Source of the DNA: Corynebacterium sp. P3-F1 | GTDB taxonomy: Bacteria > Actinomycetota > Actinomycetes > Mycobacteriales > Mycobacteriaceae | Reading direction: 5' to 3' | Length of the DNA stretch: 64,000 nucleotides | NCBI RefSeq assembly: GCF_030503635.1 | Contig: NZ_CP129965.1 | Coordinates: 372,001 to 436,000, forward strand | Shown: positions 56,955 through 64,000 of the stretch, piece by piece | Numbering within the stretch: position 1 is the first letter of the stretch | Layout: each line of letters starts with the position of its first letter | Notes under the pieces: model-generated | Seen by the model: only the letters and a program-made list of their open reading frames with translations | Told to the model about the DNA's origin: nothing | Database searches by the model: none | Made by a program: the position numbers and the translations under genes

Positions 56955-57998
56955 GTGATCATCACGTTCACCGCTAATCCCAGTATCGACGCAACGATGA
57001 GCATCGACGCGCTCGAGGCTGGAGGTGTCCTTCGAGTTTCTGAGAGTCGCCGCGAAGCAGGCGGCAAAGGCATCAACGTATCCAACGCCGTTTTGAAAGC
57101 GGGTCACTCCACTATCGCAATCGCACCCGTAGGCGATAGCGATCCGTTCATCACATTGGTTGCCGCAGATGGAATCCCGCTTCATTCCGTCCCCGTCCCC
57201 GACCCCGTCCGCACAAACACTACCGTCACCGAAACCGACGGCCGCACGACGAAGTTCAATGAGTCGGGTGCGCGGCTGAACGAAACGTCGGTAAGGGGAC
57301 TTGAAGCCGAACTCGTCGAGACTGCACGTGCAACGGGCGCTCGAGCCGCCGTGCTCGCCGGGTCTCTCCCTCCCGGTGCTCCGGCGGATTGGTACGCGAC
57401 CTTGGTGCGCGCACTCCGTGAAGTCGGCAACGATCTGCTCATCGCTGTCGACACCTCCGACGAACCGCTCAAACAGCTGGGCAGGCAGTTGGAAGGGGGC
57501 GCACCGGACGTCGTTAAGCCGAATGCTTTCGAACTCGGTCAACTCGCTGGCCTCGACGGTGTCGAACTCGAGCGGCAAGCTGACCGCGGCAACCTCGACA
57601 CCGTGGTCGCCGCCGGGCGGGAATTGGTCGACAAGGGCATCGGCGAAGTCCTCGTCACCCTCGGCGGCGCAGGCGCCTGCCTCGTCACCGCCGACGGGGC
57701 ATGGCACGCCTCCACCCCACCTGCCAAAGTCAGCTCGACCGTCGGCGCAGGCGCCTGCCTCGTCACCGCCGACAGGGCATGGCACGCCTCCACCCCACCT
57801 GCCAAAGTCAGCTCGACCGTCGGCGCAGGCGACAGCTCCCTCGCCGGGTATATGCTCGCGCGACTCGACGGCCAGGACTTCCCCAACGCCCTCCGCAATG
57901 CCGTCGCCTACGGCACCGCCGCGGCAGCAAAACCCGGGACGGGAATCCCATCACCCGACGACATTGATCTCGCCCGCACCACCGTGCGGGAACTCTAA
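56955..57998 (+). CDS. fruK: 1-Phosphofructokinase (PfkB family) with internal 26-residue duplication
   Basis: FruK phosphorylates fructose 1-phosphate, the product of the fructose PTS. The 347-residue PfkB-family protein starts VIITFTANPSIDATM (GTG at 56955) and has signature 1 GGKGINVSNAVLKAG. Signature 2, STVGAGDSS, with the catalytic Asp at residue 293, is preceded by a duplicated 26-residue unit (238-263 and 264-289) so that a mock motif STVGAGACL lies before the real one. This inserts a second strand-loop into the ATP-binding core and may reduce or abolish activity. It lies 15 bases upstream of the ptsF start and is transcribed from its own promoter. Confidence 0.88.
   Translation: MIITFTANPSIDATMSIDALEAGGVLRVSESRREAGGKGINVSNAVLKAGHSTIAIAPVGDSDPFITLVAADGIPLHSVPVPDPVRTNTTVTETDGRTTKFNESGARLNETSVRGLEAELVETARATGARAAVLAGSLPPGAPADWYATLVRALREVGNDLLIAVDTSDEPLKQLGRQLEGGAPDVVKPNAFELGQLAGLDGVELERQADRGNLDTVVAAGRELVDKGIGEVLVTLGGAGACLVTADGAWHASTPPAKVSSTVGAGACLVTADRAWHASTPPAKVSSTVGAGDSSLAGYMLARLDGQDFPNALRNAVAYGTAAAAKPGTGIPSPDDIDLARTTVREL
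57666..57821. repeat. 78-bp exact-length tandem duplication inside fruK
   Basis: Units 57666-57743 and 57744-57821 are identical except for one base (GACGGGGCA versus GACAGGGCA, changing Gly to Arg). The direct repeat GGCGCAGGCG stands at the start of each unit and again just after the second, at the true GAGD motif, which suggests slippage or recombination between short repeats. The near identity implies a recent event. Confidence 0.95.
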
Positions 57999-58012
57999 CT
58001 GAAGGAAATACC

Positions 58013-60161
58013 GTGTCATCATCCACCATCACACCGGACCTCGTTCTTCGGTAGCACACCGGCCGAGGTCATCGGCAACCTCGCGGCGCTCGTCGCCGAC
58101 GCGGGGCGCACATCCGACCCCAGCACGCTTGCCGACGCCGCCTCCGCCCGCGAAGAAAAAGCCGGCACCGGCGTCAACGGCCAAGTGGCCATCCCCCACT
58201 GCCGCACCTCCGCGGTCAGTGAGCCGACCTTGGCATTCGCCCGCCTGTCGCGGCCGGTCGATTTCGCCGGTCCCGACGGCGACGCGCAGCTCGTGTTCCT
58301 CATCGCCGCACCCGAGGGCGGGGGCAAGGAGCACCTGAAGATCCTTTCGAAGCTCGCCCGCGCACTCGTCCGCGGCGATTTCCTGGACAAGCTGCGCAAC
58401 GCGGCCAAGCCGGAAGAGGTCGTTGCCGCTGTCGACGAGGTGATGAACACCGAGCCGAAGAATAAGAAGGCGGCCAGCGCAGACAACGCCGGAGCGGGCT
58501 CCACGGTCGCTGCCAGCGCGCCGACGGAGACCGCCCTGACCGCGAAGAAACGCATCGTCGCCGTCACCTCGTGCGCGACCGGCATTGCCCACACGTACAT
58601 GGCGGCCGACGCACTCGAGCAAGCGGCAAGCACGCGTGACGACGTCGAGTTGTGCATCGAGCCCCAAGGCTCCTCCGGCGGCGACCGCGTCGACCCGGAG
58701 TTCATCGCGTCGGCCGACGCGGTGATCTTCGCCCACGACGTCGCAGTCCGGGACCGCGAGCGCTTAGCCGGTAAACCGGTCGTCGATAGTCCCGTCAAAC
58801 GCGGAATCAACGAACCGAACGCGATGATCGACGAGGCGATCGCCGCGGCGGACAACCCCAACGCCCGCCGCGTTCCGGGCGGGGCGGCCGCGGAATCCTC
58901 CGGTGAGGCCAAAGGCGACGTGGGCTGGCCCAAGCGCATCCAGCAAGCCATCATGACGGGTGTTTCGTACATGGTCCCGTTCGTTGCTGCCGGCGGCCTG
59001 CTTCTGGCGCTCGGCTTCCTCGTCGGCGGGTACGACGTTGATAGCGGGTGGCAGACGATCCCGCTCGAGTTCTCTCCCGCAAACTTGCCGGGCAACGACG
59101 TGCTTATCGACGGCGAAATGGTCAGCTTCGACCGCTCCGGCTGGGCCCTGTACATGGGCGCGGTTCTCTTCGCCATAGGGCAGTTGGCGATGCAGTTCGT
59201 GGTGGCCGCGCTCTCCGGCTATATCGGCTACGGCATTGCCGGCCGCCCCGGCATCGCTCCGGGCTTCGTCGGCGGTGCCATCTCCGTGATGGTCGGCGCC
59301 GGCTTCATCGGCGGCTTGGTGACGGGTCTGCTCGCCGGATTCATTGCGTACTGGATCGGATCGTGGAAGGTGCCGCGCTGGCTCGGTTCCCTGATGCCGG
59401 TGGTCATTATCCCGCTCTTGACGTCGCTGCTCGTGGGCCTGCTTATGTTCCTGCTTCTCGGCCGCCCGCTGGGTGCCATTATGACGGGGCTGCAAAGCTG
59501 GCTTGAGTCGATGAGCGGTTCTTCGGCCATTCTGCTGGGTGTGATCATTGGCCTGATGATGTGCTTCGACCTCGGTGGCCCGGTGAATAAGGCGGCGTAC
59601 CTCTTCGGTACCGCTGGTCTGTCCGCCGGAACGGACGCAGCCTACGAGATCATGGCTGCCGTCATGATTTCGGGCATGGTCCCGCCGATCGCTCTGTCCA
59701 TTGCCACGTTCCTCCGCGCCACGCTGTTCACCCCTGCTGAACAGGAGAACGGTAAATCTGCGTGGCTACTGGGCCTGTCCTTCGTCTCCGAGGGCGCGAT
59801 CCCGTTCGCCGCAGCCGACCCGTTCCGCGTCATCCCGTCGATGATGCTCGGCGGTGCTGCAGCTGGCGCAACGTCGATGGCTCTGGGCGTCGGCGCGAAG
59901 GCGCCGCACGGCGGCATCTTCGTCATTTTCGCCTACGAGCCGTGGTGGGGCATGTTCGTTGCTCTCGCAGTCGGCGTAGCCGTCGCCGCGATCGCTGTGA
60001 TCGCCGCAAAGCAGATCTGGCCCAACAAGACGATCGAGGAAGCAGCTCAGAAGAGTTCAGGCGCTGCCGCGGACGCGCAGCTGGCTGCCGCTGGTGCCTC
60101 GGCCACCACGGCACCTGCCGCAACGACCACCACCCCGGCCGCAACGGGCACGACCGCCTAA
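58013..60161 (+). pseudogene. ptsF: Fructose PTS enzyme IIABC (PtsF), frameshifted near the N-terminus
   Basis: The product would take up and phosphorylate fructose. The expected start, GTG at 58013 with GAAGGA before it, gives only 13 codons and then a TAG at 58052. From 58044 another frame continues as FFGSTPAEVIGNLAAL and runs unbroken to 60161. Comparison with C. glutamicum PtsF suggests that a few codons are missing between DLV and FGS and the frame was lost. Past this point EIIA (His in AIPHCR), EIIB (Cys in TSCATGIAHTYMAAD) and EIIC (about nine helices, FDLGGPVNKAAYLFG) are intact. The first possible restart is GTG at 58185, just before the EIIA active site, which would give 658 residues lacking about 50 of EIIA. 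Either a pseudogene, a shortened protein or a recoded gene. Confidence 0.8.
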
Positions 60162-60230
60162 CACAAAAAGATCTCTACGATGGAGCATGTACAGCGCCCA
60201 TCGAAAAGCCAATCAGAAAGGACATTTCAC

Positions 60231-60500
60231 ATGGCTTCCAAGACAGCCAAGGTCGGCTCCACCGTCGGCCTGCACGCCCGCCCCGCAACTGTGATCGCGG
60301 AGGCAGCCAGCGAATACGACGAGGACATCATTCTCACCCTCGTTGGCGGCGACGAGGACGACGAAACCGATGCCGCGTCCTCCCTCATGATCATGGCCAT
60401 GGGTGCCGAGCACGGCGACGAAGTCACCGTCACCTCCGACGATGAGGAGGCAGTGGAGAAAATCGCGGCGCTCATCGAGTCCAACCTCGACGACGAGTAA
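60231..60500 (+). CDS. ptsH: Phosphocarrier protein HPr
   Basis: The general PTS phosphocarrier, 89 residues. The phosphorylated His15 is in VGLHARPA. The serine region is SSLMIMAMG after an acidic insert (GGDEDDETD), as in C. glutamicum HPr. HPr needs Enzyme I (ptsI), which is not in this window. ATG at 60231 has AAAGGA upstream, and the gene is 69 bases after ptsF with a terminator following. It may also have regulatory roles if the PTS is inactive. Confidence 0.95.
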   Translation: MASKTAKVGSTVGLHARPATVIAEAASEYDEDIILTLVGGDEDDETDAASSLMIMAMGAEHGDEVTVTSDDEEAVEKIAALIESNLDDE

Positions 60501-60530
60501 GTCTTTGCGGACGCTCATCGCCGACCCCGC

Positions 60531-60561
60531 GCTCCAGCCTCTACGGGCTGGGGCGTTTTTC
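60531..60561 (+). terminator. Rho-independent terminator after ptsH
   Basis: CGCTCCAGCC (60531-60540) pairs with GGCTGGGGCG (60547-60556), with one G-T pair, around a 6-base loop, followed by TTTTT. Confidence 0.92.
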
Positions 60562-60576
60562 ATTCCCGTGGGGCGT

Positions 60577-61683
60577 TTACGGTGGCGCGTTTTCCGGAGC
60601 GTCCGTTCGATCAATCCCGAACAGACTGTGCACCGCCCCGAACCGGTGGTACTTGTTGGGCACCGCGTAACCGCGGGGTGAGTTCCAGACCGGTGTCCCG
60701 TTAATTCTTTCGATGCGTCCGCGTTTGACGCGGCGCGGATCGTCGTCGTTGACCCTGTTGTGGTACCGGCACAGCGGCGCCAGGTTGTTCCAGTTGGTCT
60801 CTCCCCCGTGCCGCCATGCGGTGATGTGGTGGATTTCGCAGCAATCTGCGCCGTGGCGGCATCCGGGAACTGGGCACACCGGCGCGGCGACCCGTGCGAG
60901 GTCGCGCTGTTTCTTGTTCGCGAGTCTCTCGCCGCGGTAGAGATTCACGGGCCCTTCCTGAGGATGCACCGCGGCGATTTCCAGATCGGCACCGGCGCAT
61001 TGCTGCAGAAATTCGGCGCCGGTCATGGTGGTGGCGTCGGTAAGTCCGAGAATGATGTCGTCGCCCTCGCCGCGCAGGATCCGCGTCCAAGCGGGCAGCG
61101 GCACGAGGACCATGGGCCGGGGAACGGCGGCCGGAACCCCTGCCCCGTCGCGACGCATGAGCCGCACGAAGTTGTCGAGCATTTGCGGCGCCACCGGTCG
61201 CGCCGGGTCGACACCCCGCAATAGTGCGTGTTCGAGGTCTGCGATGTCGCGTTCCTCACCCGTGACGGACATGGTGCGCATGCCCTGCCGCGACTTGGAG
61301 AAGCGCACTTGTTTACGCGGGGGTCGCGGATCCGCTTCGATCAACGCTTTCGCTTTTTGACGCACCGCCTCATATCCCCCACCCACCCCCAGCAGCGAGA
61401 ACCGCATGCTCCACTGCTCGCGCGGATCCTTTACGGCCCGCACTTTCTTCTCGATGAGCACCAGCTGGTCGATGCTCACACTCCCCGCCCGCGCAAGGTC
61501 TACAGCATGGCGTTGCTGGGCTGTCCGTTTCGTGCTCCCGAAGTAGGTGTCGTGGACCAGCGCCCAGTCGTTGACGTTGCCGGGACGGATCCCAGCCTCA
61601 AGGGCAGCCTCGCGGTCGAATCCGGCGAGGGTGTCCAAAGCAGCGCCAGATTGGGCGACAAGAAATGAGGCGAATGTGCTCAT
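60577..61683 (-). CDS. HNH endonuclease domain protein
   Basis: A 368-residue protein with an N-terminal helical region typical of the repeated actinobacterial HNH family and a C-terminal HNH nuclease domain: CEIHHITAWRHGGETNWNNLAPLCRYHNRVND, with histidines and asparagine in the expected order and zinc-ribbon-like cysteines (CPVPGCRHGADCCE, CRYH). Such proteins occur in many copies in corynebacteria and mycobacteria and sometimes associate with mobile elements, but no integrase, att site or repeats flank this one. The ATG at 61683 lies 54 bases downstream of two face-to-face DnaA boxes. Confidence 0.88.
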   Translation of the reverse strand: MSTFASFLVAQSGAALDTLAGFDREAALEAGIRPGNVNDWALVHDTYFGSTKRTAQQRHAVDLARAGSVSIDQLVLIEKKVRAVKDPREQWSMRFSLLGVGGGYEAVRQKAKALIEADPRPPRKQVRFSKSRQGMRTMSVTGEERDIADLEHALLRGVDPARPVAPQMLDNFVRLMRRDGAGVPAAVPRPMVLVPLPAWTRILRGEGDDIILGLTDATTMTGAEFLQQCAGADLEIAAVHPQEGPVNLYRGERLANKKQRDLARVAAPVCPVPGCRHGADCCEIHHITAWRHGGETNWNNLAPLCRYHNRVNDDDPRRVKRGRIERINGTPVWNSPRGYAVPNKYHRFGAVHSLFGIDRTDAPENAPP

Positions 61684-61735
61684 GCCCCGCAGAGTAAAGG
61701 GATTGCGGCAATGGGGAAAGGCATCGCTTAAGTGC

Positions 61736-61762
61736 CTGTGGATAAAGTTCAGTTATCCACAG
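61736..61762. promoter_or_regulatory. Inverted pair of perfect DnaA boxes upstream of the HNH gene
   Basis: CTGTGGATAA (61736-61745) and TTATCCACAG (61753-61762) are a perfect 10-bp inverted repeat with a 7-base spacer. Each arm contains the consensus high-affinity DnaA box TTATCCACA. It lies 53-79 bases upstream of the HNH start codon. Confidence 0.85.
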
Positions 61763-61967
61763 ATTTTAGTCTCCGTCGGTGCTAGCACTTGACGGATGCG
61801 CGAGTCTCTGAAAAAGTGCGTGCCTCGTTGCGCCGCTGCCACCGCGCCACTGTTCCACTGTGTCGTTTCCCCACGCCATCGTCGTGCCGCTGCCGTGCCC
61901 TTGCGTCGGTGCCGCTGCCTCGTCCCTGCGTCGGCACCGTGGGGTCGCGCCGCTACCGCCGTTGCGT
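61763..61967. other. GC-rich spacer between the HNH gene and the permease
   Basis: About 200 bases rich in CGCCGCTGCC-like short repeats. Open frames here are low-complexity and are rejected. No terminator with a U-run was seen. Confidence 0.5.
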
Positions 61968-63284
61968 TTACTTGTAACTTGGTTCTGCGGTGCCCCTGCG
62001 CGATGCAGGTAGGAGACGGCCCTCGCCAAAGTTCGCGTACGCCCACTGCATGATCGGGTACAGAATGATGATGCCGATCGAGCCGAGCGCAATTCCCTCG
62101 AGAGTGACGCTGCCGAATTCGAAAGTCAGGTTCCCGATGCCGACGATCAGAGCCACCGCCGCCATGGTCAGGTTGACGGGATTATTGAAGTCAACGTGGT
62201 TGTCCTGCCAGATTCGTACACCGAGCATGCCGATCAACCCGTAAAGGACGAGACACGCGCCACCAAGTACGCCGGCGGGAATGGTGAAGATAAGCGCACC
62301 GAACTTGGGAATGAACGCCAGCATGATGGCGAAGACCGCGGCGACCCAGTACGCGGCCGTGGAATACACACGGGTGGCGGCCATGACGCCGATGTTCTCG
62401 GCGTACGTGGTGGTGCCGGAGCCGCCGAAGGCACCGGCAAGTGTCGTGGCCACGCCGTCGCCGATGAGTGCCGGGCCAGCAAGATCGTCGAGGTCACGCT
62501 GGGTCATCTCCGCGACGGCCTTGACGTGGCCGACGTTCTCGGCGATGAGGACAACGAGGACCGGCAGCGTGACCAAGATCGCGGAGAGGTGGAACTCGGG
62601 AGTATGGAACGTGGGCAGCCCGATCCATGAGGCAGCGGCGATGGTTGCTCCGGCATCCTCGGCCAGGTTGCCGGTCAGCGCCGCGAAGACCCACCCGGCG
62701 ACGACGCCGATGAGAATGGATAGGCGCGAAGCCATTCCCCGGAAGCAGGCCGTGGCGATGAGGATGACCGCGAGCGTCACTAGTCCGACCGCGGGTTGCG
62801 TCTGGGTGTTCGCCACCGCAGTCGGCGCGAGGTTCAGTCCGATAAGCGCGACGATCGCTCCGGTGACCGCCGGCGGCATGACCGCGTCAATGACGCGCTT
62901 GCCCGCCCACGAAACCAGCAGACCGACGCCGATAAGAGCCAACCCCGTGACGAGAATGCCCCCCAGCTGCGCTCCGATTCCGTGCTGCTGCGATGCGGCC
63001 AACGGCGCGATGAAAGCAAACGACGACCCGAGGTAGCTGGGCAACCGGTTACGGGTGAACAGCAGGAAGATAATGGTGCCCAAACCGGAGAACAACAGAG
63101 TCGTATTTACCGGGAAGCCGGTCAACGTGGGCACAAGCAGCGTGGCGCCAAACATCGCGATGACATGCTGCATGCCGATTCCGATTGTCCTCGGCCAGCT
63201 CAACCGCTCCTCAGGGGCAACAACAGAACCGGGCAGAATGGTTTTGCCGTTGCCGTGGACGGCCCAAGAAGGAAGAAAGCTCAC
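61968..63284 (-). CDS. uraA: Uracil/xanthine permease, NCS2 family
   Basis: A 438-residue nucleobase:cation symporter with 13-14 hydrophobic segments. It starts in the family style (WPRTIGIGMQHVIAMFGATLLVP) and carries the QHV motif of helix 1, SFAFIAPLA in helix 3, and the signature region ENVGHVKAVAEMT in helix 8, plus GGSGTTTYAENIGVMAATRV. The substrate is probably uracil; xanthine is possible. The GTG at 63284 is 9 bases after TAGATT on the minus strand, consistent with a near-leaderless transcript. C. glutamicum also has a uracil-type permease after its PTS genes. Confidence 0.9.
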   Translation of the reverse strand: MSFLPSWAVHGNGKTILPGSVVAPEERLSWPRTIGIGMQHVIAMFGATLLVPTLTGFPVNTTLLFSGLGTIIFLLFTRNRLPSYLGSSFAFIAPLAASQQHGIGAQLGGILVTGLALIGVGLLVSWAGKRVIDAVMPPAVTGAIVALIGLNLAPTAVANTQTQPAVGLVTLAVILIATACFRGMASRLSILIGVVAGWVFAALTGNLAEDAGATIAAASWIGLPTFHTPEFHLSAILVTLPVLVVLIAENVGHVKAVAEMTQRDLDDLAGPALIGDGVATTLAGAFGGSGTTTYAENIGVMAATRVYSTAAYWVAAVFAIMLAFIPKFGALIFTIPAGVLGGACLVLYGLIGMLGVRIWQDNHVDFNNPVNLTMAAVALIVGIGNLTFEFGSVTLEGIALGSIGIIILYPIMQWAYANFGEGRLLPASRRGTAEPSYK

Positions 63285-63420
63285 AGGCCCAAGAATCTAT
63301 CAGGTCCAGCTCCGTCGCGAGTCGCGTGGATGCCGGTACGACACCGCCAAGACAGAGCAAGACAGAGCTACCACGCCAGCGCACCACCACCAACGGGGCC
63401 ACAACAGTGGCCCGAGAAGG

Positions 63421-64000
63421 CTAGGACACCACGAAATCGGAGTACTGGCGGGCAAGGATGCGGGGGAGGCGGACGTCGATAAGCGTGCCCTCTTCCTTGT
63501 ACTCCTCGCTTCGCACGGTGCCTTCTTCGTGGAGGCGCGAGATGATGTCGCCGCGCGTGTACGGCACAAGCAGCGTGACGTGGGTGTCGAGCGTGTTGAG
63601 GAACATTTCAATGCGCCCCTCGAGCTCCGCGATGCCTTCGCCCGTGCGGGCAGACACGAACACGACATCGCGACCGGAATCGGCGAACGCGTGGCGCAGC
63701 TCGGCGAGCACCACCGGATCCGCCTGGTCGATCTTGTTCACCACGACGATCTCCGGCGGAATTTCCTCCCCCGTGTCGCGCGTGATCTCCGCGAGCACCT
63801 CGTTCACAGCCTTGATCTGCTTCAGCGGGAACGGGTCGGAACCGTCCACGACGTGCAGCATGAGGTCCGCGCCAGCGACCTCCTCGAGCGTGGACTTGAA
63901 CGCTTCGACGAGCTGCGTGGGCAAGTGGCGCACAAACCCGACGGTATCGGTGAGCACGACCGTGCGGCCGTCCGCGAGCTCCGCTTTGCGTGTCGACGGA
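63421..64000 (-). CDS. hflX: Ribosome-associated GTPase HflX, C-terminal part (cut by window edge)
   Basis: The visible 192 residues are the end of the GTP-binding domain and the C-terminal domain of HflX, a GTPase that splits stalled ribosomes. LTDTVGFVRHLP carries the G3 DTVG motif, VVNKIDQAD is the NKxD motif (G4), and FVSARTGEGI is G5. The N-terminal domain and Walker A lie beyond the right edge. The stop is at 63421. A GTCGATAAGC copy lies at 63475, read as Thr-Leu-Ile-Asp. Confidence 0.94.
   Translation of the reverse strand, partial: PSTRKAELADGRTVVLTDTVGFVRHLPTQLVEAFKSTLEEVAGADLMLHVVDGSDPFPLKQIKAVNEVLAEITRDTGEEIPPEIVVVNKIDQADPVVLAELRHAFADSGRDVVFVSARTGEGIAELEGRIEMFLNTLDTHVTLLVPYTRGDIISRLHEEGTVRSEEYKEEGTLIDVRLPRILARQYSDFVVS

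Noticed and set aside
60577..61762. Mobile element carrying the HNH gene
   Set aside because: No integrase, transposase, terminal repeats or target duplication were seen; it ends at a normal terminator and the neighbours are syntenic.

Overview
The window is chromosomal DNA from a high-GC actinomycete, almost certainly a Corynebacterium. The DtxR is a close match to the C. diphtheriae regulator. The secD-secF-dciAE-apt-rel order, the SugR/fructose PTS block and the phosphatidylinositol mannoside and arabinan genes are typical of the genus. As far as I can recall it, gene order follows the M. tuberculosis rel to hflX segment and the C. glutamicum chromosome. Both ends are cut inside genes: rel at the left, hflX at the right.

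Layout. 1-9.4 kb (minus strand): rel, apt, an orphan peptide-binding lipoprotein, secF, secD, yajC, then ruvB-ruvA-ruvC. 9.4-17 kb (minus): yebC, tesB, then a tight envelope-lipid operon thrS-HIT-pgsA-patA-pimA plus a small membrane protein. 17-20.7 kb: a CopC-like secreted protein, a 14-TM MFS exporter behind a striking inverted-repeat array, a tRNA-Val, and a six-tRNA array (Gly-Val-Gly-Cys-Val-Gly). 20.7-32 kb: a RibD-like reductase, aftC, msrB, hemQ, RNase D, dxs, an RNA methyltransferase, dut and small actinobacterial DUF proteins. 32-45.7 kb: ppgK, sigA, a helicase, a methyltransferase, dtd, sigB, dtxR, galE, and DUF4192 and PAC2 proteins. 45.7-55.5 kb: a DUF3516 helicase, oxyR, hrpA, nrdR, then divS and lexA divergent around an SOS box. 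55.6-60.5 kb: sugR, fruK, ptsF, ptsH. 60.5-64 kb: an HNH endonuclease, a uracil-type permease and hflX.

Themes. Housekeeping and stress regulators sit together (SigA, SigB, DtxR, OxyR, NrdR, LexA, SugR). sigB has a SigH-type promoter. At least nine genes show a TANNNT box 6-9 bases before the start codon, as expected for leaderless transcripts.

Most notable observations. (1) The 10-mer GTCGATAAGC occurs 16 times exactly, in both orientations, inside and between genes and in all three reading phases; about 0.1 copies would be expected by chance. (2) The fructose PTS cluster looks damaged: ptsF has an N-terminal frameshift, fruK carries a 78-bp in-frame tandem duplication just before its catalytic motif, and a tandem-repeat array fills the sugR-fruK gap where C. 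glutamicum has ptsI and fruR further along the same cluster. (3) A four-site, near-palindromic operator-like array lies in front of the MFS exporter. (4) Two perfect DnaA boxes face each other upstream of the HNH gene.
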